From Micromonospora cremea (GTDB lineage: Bacteria > Actinomycetota > Actinomycetes > Mycobacteriales > Micromonosporaceae), in contig NZ_FSQT01000002.1 of assembly GCF_900143515.1 (NCBI RefSeq), positions 3,411,501 through 3,475,500 of the forward strand: 64,000 bases of DNA. Direction: 5' to 3'. Of the stretch, positions 26,501 through 34,732 are shown one piece after another. Below the pieces are notes generated by a model. It made no database searches and was not told the DNA's origin. It worked only from the letters and a program-made list of their open reading frames with translations. Numbering within the stretch: position 1 is the stretch's first letter; each line of letters begins with the position of its first letter. A program made the position numbers and the translations under genes.

Positions 26501-26560
26501 GCGGACTCGTAATCCATAGGTCGTGGCGACAGCAACGGCGACAGCAACCGAGGCGCGTTG
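26501..26560. other. Candidate attachment-site relic
   Basis: GCGGACTCGTAATCC resembles a tRNA anticodon arm (CGT, Thr) and is followed by GCGACAGCAACGGCGACAGC, a doubled GACAGCAAC word. The same doubled word (GACAGCAACGCCGACAGCAA) occurs at 14060-14081, between tRNA-Lys and the integrase. No intact tRNA can be folded here. Confidence 0.35.
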
Positions 26561-26633
26561 CACCAGCCACAGACGGGGATCGGCCGTCACGGCAGGCGAG
26601 GCGACACGGCGACGGCCATCGCTCGGTGTGTGC

Positions 26634-26645
26634 CTCTTAATCCGC
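26634..26645. other. Candidate distal attachment core for tRNA-Lys element
   Basis: CTCTTAATCCGC is identical to bases 13957-13968 of the tRNA-Lys anticodon arm, with partial similarity continuing 3' (TGGTCCG versus GGGTTCG). If real, it would bound a 12.7-kb inserted segment starting at the integrase. A 12-base match alone is weak. Confidence 0.3.
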
Positions 26646-26778
26646 TGGTCCGATCGATGTTGGGTGCATCAGCGGCTGTAGCAACGATGGCGGACCCCGG
26701 CGCACCGTCATGTGCTCCTTGCCGGTCAGACATGGCCGGGCCGGCCGGAGACGGACGCGGTCGGAAGGCTGCCCAGAA

Positions 26779-27188
26779 CTTACAAGCGAGAGGTCGAGCG
26801 GCGGACGACTTGCTCGTCGCTCGACCTCTCGGGTTGGGTGCGATCAACGCTGACAGGCCCCACCTTTGCCCCTCGACGAAGCCTGGACGCTGGTTAGGCC
26901 CGGTTGGTGGCCGGACCGACCCCCACGCAGTCCAGGGAGGCCGCTCTACTGCAGTGTTGGATGCCCCCGATGTTGATCGCCGCCGAAGACTAGCGGAGCG
27001 GTCCAACATGATCGGGACGCGGTGGAGGGCCAAGCGTCGCCTGGCAATGCGGGGGCACACAGGGGGCACAAGACACCGTCAAACGTCGTCAAGCAGCGAG
27101 CGACGACGGCAGTTCGAAACGCCCCGTGAGCAGGTGTCCGGCAGTGTTTCCGCTGGTCGGATAATCGAGGCTATTAGTTCCGCTTCAA
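26779..27188. repeat. Large diverged repeat R2, copy 1
   Basis: Matches 40522-40819 at roughly 80% identity by eye, with about 110 extra bases in this copy after 26820. Shared words include CTTACAAGCGAG, CAGGGAGGCCGCTCTA, GCACAAGACACCGTCAAACG and TTTCCGCTGGTCGGAT. No shared reading frame looks coding. The surrounding gap 26278-27241 has no gene. Confidence 0.6.
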
Positions 27189-27241
27189 AGGCCGCTGGGG
27201 GCTGGCGGGTAAGAAACGCGCCAACCCCCAGCGCTTGCCGG

Positions 27242-27958
27242 TCAGTGGCCCGCGCTCGTTCCGCCGTCGACGTGCAGGATCTCGCCGGTGACGAAGGGGG
27301 CCGACTCGAGGTAGACGACGGCGTCGACGATGTCGCTCGTCTCGCCCATCCGACCGACCGGCTGCAGGCCGGCGAGCGTTTCGTGGAGTTCGACCGGGTG
27401 CATCGGGGTCTTGATGACGCCCGGCGAGACGGCGTTCACCCGTACTCCTCGGGTCGCGTACTCGATGGCCAGGGACTTCGTGGCAGCACTGAGGCCGCCC
27501 TTGGTCAGGGACGCGAGCACGGACGGCACGGTGGAGTTGGGCTGGTCCACGACGCTCGCCGTGATGTTGACGATGTGGCCGCCACCGTTGGCGAGCAGGT
27601 GCGGCAGGACCCGTTGAGTGAACCGGAAGAACCCGGCGAGGTTGACCCCGAGGTATAGGGCGAATTCCTCCTCGGTGTAGTCGGTGAACGGCTTGGCGAT
27701 GAAGATGCCGGCGTTGTTCACGAGTGAGTCGATGCGGCCGAAGCGGTCCAGCGCCGCCGCGATCACACGGTCTGCCGTCTCGGCGTCCGCGACATCGCCC
27801 TGGACGGTGACGATGTCCGGGTCGCCGGACGCGCTGATCGTGCGCGAGGTGGCCGCGACGCCGTAGCCGAGTTTGCGGTACGCGTCGACTAGGCCGGCGC
27901 CGATGCCCTGGGACGCACCGGTGATGACAACGACCTTTTGTCCCTGATCGGCGCTCAT
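27242..27958 (-). CDS. SDR-family oxidoreductase lacking the catalytic Tyr
   Basis: 238 residues. Rossmann motif TGASQGIG at 13-20, NNAG at 81-84, catalytic-position Ser135 and Lys153, and the C-terminal VSPGVIKTPMH. At the usual Tyr position (YxxxK) there is Ala149 (VLASLTKGG). The same ASLTKGGL motif occurs in an SDR group that I recall as often paired with TetR genes. NAD(P) binding is likely; classical reductase chemistry is doubtful. GAAAGG lies a few bases before ATG 27958. Divergent from a TetR gene with repeat sites in between, so probably repressed by it and induced by a reactive small molecule. Confidence 0.9.
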   Translation of the reverse strand: MSADQGQKVVVITGASQGIGAGLVDAYRKLGYGVAATSRTISASGDPDIVTVQGDVADAETADRVIAAALDRFGRIDSLVNNAGIFIAKPFTDYTEEEFALYLGVNLAGFFRFTQRVLPHLLANGGGHIVNITASVVDQPNSTVPSVLASLTKGGLSAATKSLAIEYATRGVRVNAVSPGVIKTPMHPVELHETLAGLQPVGRMGETSDIVDAVVYLESAPFVTGEILHVDGGTSAGH

Positions 27959-27999
27959 AGTGAACCTTTCGGTGGTTGATTGGAGCCTTTGCGACCACA

Positions 28000-28036
28000 A
28001 GACGACTGGTCGGTTACGAAGGTAGACGACTGGCCG
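28000..28036. promoter_or_regulatory. Putative TetR operator pair
   Basis: AGACGACTGGTCGG (28000-28013) and AGACGACTGGCCG (28024-28036) are direct repeats 24 bases apart, each partly palindromic (CGACTGGTCG). They lie between the divergent SDR and TetR starts, the expected place for an autoregulatory operator. Confidence 0.5.
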
Positions 28037-28051
28037 TGTATTCTCAAAGCC

Positions 28052-28666
28052 ATGGGACGGACGAGTGACGCGCAGAACAAGATCCTCGACGCGGCGAAGA
28101 TGCTGATCGAACAGCGGGGATATTCCGCGCTGGGCGTGGCGGAGATCTGCTCGACGGCCGGCGTGCCGAAGGGCAGCTTCTACTACTTCTTCGAGTCCAA
28201 GCAGGCTCTCGCGCTCACCGTCATCGACGATCATTGGGCAGCCCAGCGACAGCAGTGGGTGGAACTGCTCAGCAGCGATCACGACCCGTTGCGGCGCCTG
28301 CGAGACCTGTTCGAGGCGACGGAGAACGTGCAGCGCACCGGACAGCAGAAGGCCGGCCTGGTGGTCGGTTGCCTGTTCGGCAACCTCGCCCTGGAACTCA
28401 GCAACCATGCCGAGGAAATCCGCGACCGCCTACAGGAGATCTTCGAGGCCCAGATCGACCTGATCGAGCGGGTGGTCGTCGAGGCGAAAGACCTCGGCCT
28501 GGCCGGCGCCTCGATCGACGCGCGCGACGCCGCGCGCGACATCGTCGCCATGATGGAGGGACGCGCGCTGTTCGCGAAACTGCTCAACGATCCGGCCCAA
28601 CTCGAGGCGCTGTGGCGTAATTGTCTGGACCTGCTACAGGTGCCGACGCAGGCGCGGGCGAACTGA
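28052..28666 (+). CDS. TetR/AcrR-family transcriptional regulator
   Basis: 204 residues. N-terminal HTH: NKILDAAKMLIEQRGYSALGV, then AEICSTAGVPKGSFYYFFESKQAL, typical of AcrR/NemR-type repressors. C-terminal ligand domain contains Cys in VGCLFGNLALE, a region where related regulators bind electrophiles. Divergent from the SDR gene. Start ATG 28052. Likely represses itself and the SDR gene. Confidence 0.92.
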   Translation: MGRTSDAQNKILDAAKMLIEQRGYSALGVAEICSTAGVPKGSFYYFFESKQALALTVIDDHWAAQRQQWVELLSSDHDPLRRLRDLFEATENVQRTGQQKAGLVVGCLFGNLALELSNHAEEIRDRLQEIFEAQIDLIERVVVEAKDLGLAGASIDARDAARDIVAMMEGRALFAKLLNDPAQLEALWRNCLDLLQVPTQARAN

Positions 28667-28706
28667 ACGGCTGGCTGTCCCGTTCTTCACCCCGGCATGG
28701 CGCTCG

Positions 28707-29250
28707 CTAACCGCCGGGTGCCTCCACCAGAAAGCCGAGCTTGTCGACGGACGAGCGTTGAGACTGCCGGGTGACCTCTACGTAGATGAGCTTGGTGATG
28801 GTCGGGGAGCTGTGGCCGAGGATGTCTTGGATCTTCTCGATGGGCACGCCCTGCTCGTAGAGAGCGTGGCGCAGGAGTGGCGTAGATCATGGAACCTGAT
28901 CCGGCGCAGCCCGGCATGGTCCAGCAGCCGCACGAAGTGCCGGTTCAGTTGCGCGGTTCGATCGGAGTGCCGATGCCCGTGGTGAAGACCAACCCGGAGT
29001 CCTTCCAGTCCTTGCCCACGCTCTCGCGCTCTGCGTTCTGACTCACCCGGTGTTGCCGTAGCGCAGCCAGGCACGGGGCGGGTAGGGCGATGACCCGCTC
29101 AGACTCGTCGAACTTGACCGGCCCGAAGACGACCTTGCGCCGATTGCCGGAGGGGGTGACCACGTCGACCGGGGGGATGCCGCGTCGGCGGGCGAGGTGG
29201 GCGAGGGTGGCGTTCCGCGGCTTGCTTGGTGCGCCGGCGGGGTCATCGCC
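28707..29250 (-). pseudogene. Degenerate tyrosine integrase
   Basis: Reading the minus strand across three frames restores an integrase C-terminus: VVTPSGNRRKVVFGPVKFDE, DSGLVFTTGIGTPIEPRN, then RRIRFHDLRHSCAT, and in a third frame EQGVPIEKIQDILGHSSPTI followed by the nucleophile segment LIYVEVTRQSQRS and a stop at 28707-28709. At least two frameshifts and loss of the N-terminal half. It is distinct from the integrase at 14086. Confidence 0.8.
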
Positions 29251-29424
29251 TAGAAGGCCGGCCGGACTGCCGGCGTATCGACTCCCACCACATTCTTGAC
29301 GGGGCGGGTCCGTCCCACCTGACGCTTTGGCCTAGATTCGCGTCCAAGCAGCACCGCCAGTAATTCCCGCCAGCCAGCGGACTCTCACGATGGACCGGCC
29401 CGAGGCGGACTACGGGGAGGCGGG

Positions 29425-29883
29425 ATGCAGGTGAGCGTACGTGAGGCGACGGCAGCCGATGCTGCGGCGCTAGGGGGCCTCCGATGGCGGCGGCTGACCG
29501 AGGAACGCGGCTATACAGGTACAAACCGCGCTGCCTTCGTAGAGCTGTTTTCAGCTTGGGTCACCGACCATCTGTCGACCCACCTGCCTTTCCTCGCCGA
29601 GGCAGACGATGACGTGGTCGGAATGGCATGGCTGATGGTCGCTGACCGGGTGCCCACTCCCGCACGGCGACTTCGGCGGAGCGGCGACGTCCAGTCGGTG
29701 TATGTGGTCCCGGAGCTGCGCGACAGAGGTATCGGTGCGGCCCTGCTTGAGGCCGTACTGGCCGAGGCGCGCAAGCTGGACCTGGAGCACGTCACCGTCC
29801 ACTCCAGCAAACGAGCAGTGCCCTTCTACCAACGGGTGGGCTTCCAGCACGACCGGCTCTGGCTCCGCTGGCAACCGGAGTGA
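29425..29883 (+). CDS. GNAT-family N-acetyltransferase
   Basis: 152 residues forming a single GNAT domain. Acetyl-CoA binding motif A is VQSVYVVPELRDRGIGAALLEAVLAEA and motif B is VTVHSSKRAVPFYQRVGFQH. Start ATG 29425. Substrate unknown; such small GNATs acetylate amines, peptides or antibiotics. Confidence 0.9.
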   Translation: MQVSVREATAADAAALGGLRWRRLTEERGYTGTNRAAFVELFSAWVTDHLSTHLPFLAEADDDVVGMAWLMVADRVPTPARRLRRSGDVQSVYVVPELRDRGIGAALLEAVLAEARKLDLEHVTVHSSKRAVPFYQRVGFQHDRLWLRWQPE

Positions 29884-29904
29884 AGCTACTCGGCCACTGA
29901 GGCG

Positions 29905-29921
29905 GCGGACTGCCGGCGATG
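29905..29921. repeat. Short interspersed repeat R4 (GCGGACTGCCGGCGATG), copy 1
   Basis: Exact 17-base match to 32010-32026 and 33165-33181, always just outside genes. Flanks are related among the copies. Confidence 0.55.
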
Positions 29922-30369
29922 CCTGGTCTCGCATGATGTTGACGAGACGGCGTCGGATGATGGTCGACATGATCACGATAAGGCTGACCAGGCCAGGACT
30001 TGAGGCAAGGAGAAGGGTGCGGTGACACCGAGGCGGCAACGGCTGGCGTCTGTGGAGGCGACCGAGGCTCACGTGCGGGCCTTCTTCGCTGGGCATGACG
30101 TTGAGATCGTCGATTACGACCTTGGGTTCGGCCGTCGCAGGGCCCTGCCCGACTTCCGCATCATGGTCGTCGGTCCAGGACCCCGCAGCAGCGCCTGGGC
30201 ATATGTCACCGCTGGCTGTTGGTCGGCGGTCAACCAGGACGGCCACGGGATCGAGTTCGTGATGGCGTCGAAACGGCGGGAGGCGGCCTTGATCGATCTG
30301 GTCGCTATGGTTGGGCCTGCCCCGTTTTGACGGACATCCGAGATCAGGGGACCTGGGGTCTCCGGGAGG

Positions 30370-30693
30370 ATGTCCAGCATCATGGAGAACGTGGGGAAGA
30401 AGCGGTCGCGGCCTCGGCGGTCGTTCACGGCGCAATTCAAGGCCGAGATCGTCGAGTTGTGTCAGCGTGGTGACCGCACGATCAGGCAGGTCAGCCAGGA
30501 TTTCGACTTGACCGAGACCGCGGTGCGTGAATGGGTCAAGCAGGCCGAACTCGACAGCGGCGCCCGTACTGACGGGTTGACCTCGGATGAGCGAGACGAA
30601 CTCGCGCAGCTTCGGCGTGAGAACCGCCGGCTGCGTGAAGACGTCGATATTTTGAAGCGGGCAACGGCTTTCTTCGCGAAGGAGACCCGGTGA
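30370..30693 (+). CDS. IS3 transposase OrfA (helix-turn-helix protein)
   Basis: 107 residues. HTH part RRSFTAQFKAEIVELCQRGD and TIRQVSQDFDLTETAVREWV, followed by a leucine-zipper-like segment LAQLRRENRRLREDVDILKR. Binds the IS ends. The stop overlaps the GTG of orfB (GTGA), so the second ORF is translationally coupled; a frameshift fusion is also possible in this family. Confidence 0.92.
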   Translation: MSSIMENVGKKRSRPRRSFTAQFKAEIVELCQRGDRTIRQVSQDFDLTETAVREWVKQAELDSGARTDGLTSDERDELAQLRRENRRLREDVDILKRATAFFAKETR

Positions 30694-31586
30694 ACGTGTA
30701 CCCGTTCATCGAGGCGGAGCAAGCCGGCGAGCACAACGTCAAGCGCGCGTGCGAGCTACTCGAGGTCTCCCGGTCCGCCTACTACCAGCAGCAACGCGGC
30801 GTCCAGTCCCAGCGGCAGCGCGTCGACGCACAGCTCACCGCGAAGATCACGCAGGTGCACGCGGTGTCGAAAGGCACCTACGGAGCACCGCGGATCCACG
30901 CCGACCTCGCCGACGCCGGGCTGCGACACGGCCGTAAACGCGTCGCCCGGCTGATGCGGTGCGCCGGGCTGGCCGGCAAGAGTCCACGCCGATGGCGAAC
31001 GACCACGGTGCCTGACCCGAACGCCGGCAGGCGACCTGACCTGGTCAACCGTGACTTCGGCACCGACCCGGCGGGGATCGACACCCGCTGGTGCGGCGAC
31101 ATCACCTACATCAACACCTGGCAAGGCTGGCTGTATCTGGCCACCGTCATCGACCTGGCCTCGCGCCGGGTCGTGGGCTGGGCGGTCGCCGAGCACCTAC
31201 GCACCGACCTGATCGACGCCGCGCTCACCGATGCCCTTGTGCGGCGCCGGCCGCCGTCCGGGCTGGTGTTCCACTCCGACCGCGGCTGTCAATACACCAG
31301 CGACCAACACGCCCGCCTCGCCGCTGCCCACGGCATCCGCCTCTCTGTCGGCCGGCGTGGGCAGTGCTGGGACAACGCGGTCGCCGAGTCGTTCTTCGCC
31401 ACCATCAAAACCGAACTGCTACACCGCCAACCCTGGCCCACCCATAGCACCGCCTGCCAGGCAATATTCGAGTACATCGAAGGCTGGTACAACACCCGCC
31501 GTCGACACTCCACTCTCGGCTACCTCAGCCCCGCCGCGTTCGAGGCCACCGATTTGCACCGGCTACCGACAAGCCAAGCAGCCTGA
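30690..31586 (+). CDS. IS3 transposase OrfB (DDE integrase)
   Basis: 298 residues. HTH_21 segment KGTYGAPRIHADLADAG, then the rve core with D in RWCGDITYINTWQG, D in VFHSDRGCQYTS and E in WDNAVAESFFATIKTEL, spacing D-D-35-E as in IS3. C-terminal WYNTRRRHSTLGYLSPAAFE is typical. GTG start at 30690. Confidence 0.95.
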   Translation: MNVYPFIEAEQAGEHNVKRACELLEVSRSAYYQQQRGVQSQRQRVDAQLTAKITQVHAVSKGTYGAPRIHADLADAGLRHGRKRVARLMRCAGLAGKSPRRWRTTTVPDPNAGRRPDLVNRDFGTDPAGIDTRWCGDITYINTWQGWLYLATVIDLASRRVVGWAVAEHLRTDLIDAALTDALVRRRPPSGLVFHSDRGCQYTSDQHARLAAAHGIRLSVGRRGQCWDNAVAESFFATIKTELLHRQPWPTHSTACQAIFEYIEGWYNTRRRHSTLGYLSPAAFEATDLHRLPTSQAA

Positions 31587-31927
31587 ATAAGATCAACACA
31601 TCGACCCTGTCCGTCAAAACGGGTCAAGCCCAGGTCGCCTACTACCACGCGGCCCATCGCCTCGACCACTGGCACACGATGCCGATTGGCGGCCCTTGGC
31701 TGCCGGGCTCGGCGTGTGATCACCTGCTCGTCAGCTTGCCCTATCTGCACGGCCCAGACTTGGAGGTATGCGAGCTGCCAACTGGGCATGCCCGGCTCTT
31801 GTGGTTGTTGCCGATCACCGCAGACGAGAAGGCGTTCCGTCAGCAGCACGACACCGAGGCTCTGGAACAGCGATTCGACGACGCCGCGATCGACCCGACG
31901 GATCCGTTGCGCGGGTCCGTAGCGTGA

Positions 31928-32246
31928 TCCCGCCGGTAGGCATGGGCGTTGTGACGCATGTAAAGCATCAGCCGAGGCCACGACGTCAAGCATCACCCGG
32001 AGTTGGACAGCGGACTGCCGGCGATGTCGGGCTCCACTTGATGCGTGACGGGTTCCCGCAAGATGGGCTGCCGCTGTTACACCGAGTTACTACTCAGTCA
32101 GACGGACTCGACGGTCCGTCAGAGGCGCGCGGTCGGCGGCAGAAGAGTGCGGCTTACTAGGGCTCGTCCTTGACGATCAGTACCTGCATGCCGGATGTCT
32201 ATGATCAGGAGAAGTATCGCTGACATTCGCCTACTGGACACGCCGC
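31928..32246. other. Non-coding gap with repeat R4 copy 2
   Basis: Holds GACAGCGGACTGCCGGCGAT at 32006-32025 (repeat R4), preceded by AAGCATCACCCGGAGTTG. No gene seen; a frame extending from the VanZ gene on the minus strand lacks normal bias. Confidence 0.5.
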
Positions 32247-32951
32247 TCAGTCTGCCCTTGCCGGCGCGGGGCGCGGCCGGTCCGGCGGTAGCTCCGCCGC
32301 GGTGCGCCACCAGTGGCGCGACGCGAGCCCGGCCACCACGGCGCCGGCGGCGTTGACCAGCACGTCGTCGACGGAGGACACCCGGTCCAGCCGCAGCACG
32401 TACTGTGCGGTTTCGACCAGGGCCGAGCAGCCTGCCCCGAGCGCCAGGATCCGCGGCACGGACGCCAGCACCGCGAACCTCATAGGGGCGAAAAACCCTA
32501 GCGCCGCGAAGATCAGCAGGTTGCCGCCGATCCCGACGGGCCCCATCGTGAGCAGGTCCCGCAGCGGGATCAGGCTCACCCGGCCTGGGACGGTGCCGGC
32601 CCCCGGTCCCGGCATCATGGTGATCCATACGAGCGGTACCGTCCCGTAGACCAGGCCCATCTCGGCCAGCGACATCCGCCACGCCGATGTGCCACCGGTG
32701 GCACGCCGGAAGCGCGCCAGAGCCCACACCACCAGAGCAGCCAACGGCAGCCCCACCAGCATCATGAGCAGCACACCGTTCTGCGTGTCGTAGCAGCCGT
32801 GCCACCGCCCGGCCATGCACCTCGGAGCGGACATCAGAAGCGGTCGCCGCACGGCGAACGCGACGCTCGCCACGCCGATGACCGCCAGGCTCAGGAGCAC
32901 GGTCCTGCGCGTGCGGCGGGTCGGTGCTGACAGGGATGCGCTGTGGTTCAT
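32247..32951 (-). CDS. VanZ-family membrane protein
   Basis: 234 residues from ATG 32951 with about six membrane helices. VanZ-like signature: GRVSLIPLRDLLTMGPVGIGGNLLIFAALGFF, then GCSALVETAQYVLRLDRVSSVDDVLVNAAGA. The family includes VanZ, which raises teicoplanin resistance by an unknown mechanism; most members are simply small envelope proteins. An N-terminal insertion with two Cys (PRCMAGRWHGCYD) is not typical. Basic Pro-rich tail. Confidence 0.85.
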   Translation of the reverse strand: MNHSASLSAPTRRTRRTVLLSLAVIGVASVAFAVRRPLLMSAPRCMAGRWHGCYDTQNGVLLMMLVGLPLAALVVWALARFRRATGGTSAWRMSLAEMGLVYGTVPLVWITMMPGPGAGTVPGRVSLIPLRDLLTMGPVGIGGNLLIFAALGFFAPMRFAVLASVPRILALGAGCSALVETAQYVLRLDRVSSVDDVLVNAAGAVVAGLASRHWWRTAAELPPDRPRPAPARAD

Positions 32952-33273
32952 GTGCCCATCTAATCGGCAGGGCTGTTGCGGTGGCGTAAGCACTCTCGAT
33001 ACGCCCGCAATACACCCCCGCGACCAACCCGCCCGCTTGGCGGGGCAGTCAATTCGGCAGAAGCGGATAGGCCAGGCCTCACCGGCCGCCCCGGGTACCC
33101 AGCGAGCCGGGGCATCGTGTCACGCAGTGAAGCCACGATGAAACGCACCAAGCGGAGTACGACAGCGGACTGCCGGCGATGTTGTGCAAGGGCGGGTCGA
33201 CGGCAAACGGGATGGCGGCAACGATTTGAGTGCGGTCAGGAATGTCGACTACTGGGCAGTTCGTTGGGGCCGG

Positions 33274-33417
33274 CTAGTTGTGCAGCCTCCACGGCCGGTA
33301 GCGGCGGTTCCGGTCGTTGGGCTGGAAGAACAGCCGCTTCATCCACCAGCCGGGAGAGTTGCGCTGCTCCACGTCGATCGACACGCCGCGCGCCTCCTCG
33401 GTGAGCGAACGGCTATG
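33274..33417 (-). pseudogene. Possible phage structural (portal-like) protein fragment
   Basis: Minus-strand frame ending in a TAG at 33274-33276 reads EEARGVSIDVEQRNSPGWW followed by MKRLFFQPNDRNRRYRPWRL. Charged N-terminus with SPGWW and RRRY is reminiscent of portal proteins, but it is short and has no start. Low certainty. Confidence 0.25.
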
Positions 33418-33688
33418 GCTAATCGGCGGCTTATCGGCGGATTAAATCCGCCATAACCGGCGCTCGAGTGTCAGTGGGCGCCGATACTCTTCACCCCGCG
33501 GAAGGTCGGGGTCCGAAGGACTTCTGCACCCGGCCGCCCCAGGCAGTGAACCGCCGAGGGCAACGATCCCGGCCTTCCGTCCAAACGTGAGCCGCGCGCC
33601 GCCAAAACCGCCCGTCCCACCTGCTGATCAGGCTTCCACGTTCCGTCGGTTTCCGGCGACCGGGCGATGGAACGTAGCCGGTGGCGGC

Positions 33689-33722
33689 AGAAGGGCTCCC
33701 GGCCACGGCCGGGAGCCCTTCT
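33689..33722 (-). terminator. Strong hairpin downstream of the streptogrisin gene
   Basis: AGAAGGGCTCCCGGCC and its exact reverse complement are separated by two bases (16-bp stem before loop opening). Read on the minus strand it lies about 125 bases after the protease stop. Confidence 0.65.
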
Positions 33723-33847
33723 CATTCGGCTCGCTGCAACACCGGAAGCATCGAGCCGGCGCAGCGTTGTGGTCCGCGTGCCCCCGCCTGGTCGCGGCGG
33801 CCCAGCCGCAGTGCGGGGAGCCTGTCGGCCGGGCCGTACCGGATGGA

Positions 33848-34732
33848 TCAGTAGACGGTCACGCCGAATGCGTTGGCCGCTTCGCGTACGGGCTGGTAGA
33901 ACGTGGTGCCACCGGACCTGCAGTCACCGCTGCCCCCAGAGGTGATGCCGAGCGCCTTGCTGCCGTCGTAGAGCGGGCCGCCCGAGTCGCCGGGCTCGGC
34001 GCACACGTTGGTCTGGATCATGCCACTCACGGTGCCGCCGCCCTTACCGACGTAGCGGACCGAGGCGTTGAGCGCGGTGACGGTTCCGCTGTGAGTGCCG
34101 GTGGTCGAACCGGTGCGCTTGACCGACTCTCCGACATAGGCGTCTGCGACGGTGAACCCGCCCGGGTGGGTGAGCGAGGTGTTGTCGTAGCGGACGAGCG
34201 CGTAGTCGTTGCCCGGGAAGCTGGAGCCGATGGTCGGGCCGATGAGAGTGGTCAGGCTGGAGTTGGTGTACCAGGTGTTGGCCACATCCCCGCAGTGCCC
34301 GGCCGTGAGGAAGTAGTAGGTGCTGCCGCTGACGACGTTGAAGCCGAGCGAGCAACGGTAGCCGCCGCCGTAGATGGCGTTGCCAGCGGCCAACAGGGGG
34401 GTGAAGACACCAGATGCGCGCTCGATCCGGATCGCACCGGCCTTGGCGCCGGCAGTCTGCTTGATCTTCGCGATCTCGGCGCGGGAAACGCTGTCGTCGG
34501 CGGTCACGATGACCCGGGCGGATGTGACGTCCATGCGCCAGGCGATGCCCTCGACGCCCGAGCGTTGCACTGCGTCGTTCACCGCCGAGAGGTCGCTGGC
34601 GCTGTAGGTCTGAGGGGAGGCGGCCACGGCGGTCGGCGCGGCGAGTGCGGTGGTGACGACCACGCCGAGGGTTACGGCGAACAGCTGGGCGGATCGGGCG
34701 ATGCGACTGCGGGTTGGGCTGGTGATCCTCAC
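33848..34732 (-). CDS. Secreted streptogrisin-type serine protease (S1E)
   Basis: 294 residues. Signal peptide 1-38 (cleavage near AVAA), a short pro-region of about 75 residues with [15 protein letters not shown], and an alpha-lytic/streptogrisin catalytic domain starting near residue 112. Catalytic triad: His146 (FLTAGHCGD), Asp176 ([10 protein letters not shown]), Ser250 ([10 protein letters not shown]). Cys pairs CSLG/GHC and NVC/GDC match conserved disulfides. GTG start with GAGGAGGA at good distance. Expected to be a secreted, self-processed protease of substrate preference like SGPA/B. No dedicated regulator adjoins. Confidence 0.95.
   Translation of the reverse strand: MRITSPTRSRIARSAQLFAVTLGVVVTTALAAPTAVAASPQTYSASDLSAVNDAVQRSGVEGIAWRMDVTSARVIVTADDSVSRAEIAKIKQTAGAKAGAIRIERASGVFTPLLAAGNAIYGGGYRCSLGFNVVSGSTYYFLTAGHCGDVANTWYTNSSLTTLIGPTIGSSFPGNDYALVRYDNTSLTHPGGFTVADAYVGESVKRTGSTTGTHSGTVTALNASVRYVGKGGGTVSGMIQTNVCAEPGDSGGPLYDGSKALGITSGGSGDCRSGGTTFYQPVREAANAFGVTVY

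Larger units (their letters stand above)
30318..31626 (+). mobile_element. IS3-family insertion sequence, complete
   Basis: About 1309 bases bounded by imperfect terminal inverted repeats: left TGCCCCGTTTTGACGGACA and right (reverse complement) TGACCCGTTTTGACGGACA. It contains orfA and orfB and interrupts a suppressor-of-fused gene whose two halves flank it. Both ORFs are intact, so it may be active. Confidence 0.88.
30022..31927 (+). pseudogene. Suppressor-of-fused domain protein, split by an IS3 element
   Basis: The 5' part (30022-30317) reads GTG-TPRRQRLASVEATEAH, DVEIVDYDLGF and AALIDLVAMVG, with AAGGAGAAGGG before the GTG. The 3' part (about 31627-31927) resumes with AQVAYYHAAHRLDHWHTMPI, GPWLPGSACDHLLVSLPY, and ends at TAG/TGA after DPTDPLRGSVA. 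Together they make the ~200-residue SUFU-domain protein common in bacteria, often as immunity-type partners. The IS3 insertion lies mid-domain, so the gene is inactive. The target duplication could not be resolved. Confidence 0.85.
32952..33847. other. Gap with repeat copies and relics
   Basis: No intact gene. It holds repeats R4 (33165-33181) and CAAGCGGAGTACGACAGC (33149-33166), a phage-like protein fragment on the minus strand (33274-33417) and the terminator of the streptogrisin gene. Confidence 0.5.

Noticed and set aside
26587..27069. Minus-strand 160-codon frame in repeat R2, partly similar to a frame at 40372-40614
   Set aside because: The similarity is explained by the DNA repeat; the frames do not keep codon bias, start or length.
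30318..31630. Exact target-site duplication of the IS3 element
   Set aside because: Flanking GCC words do not keep the SUFU frame when joined, and the element ends are imperfect, so no duplication could be asserted.
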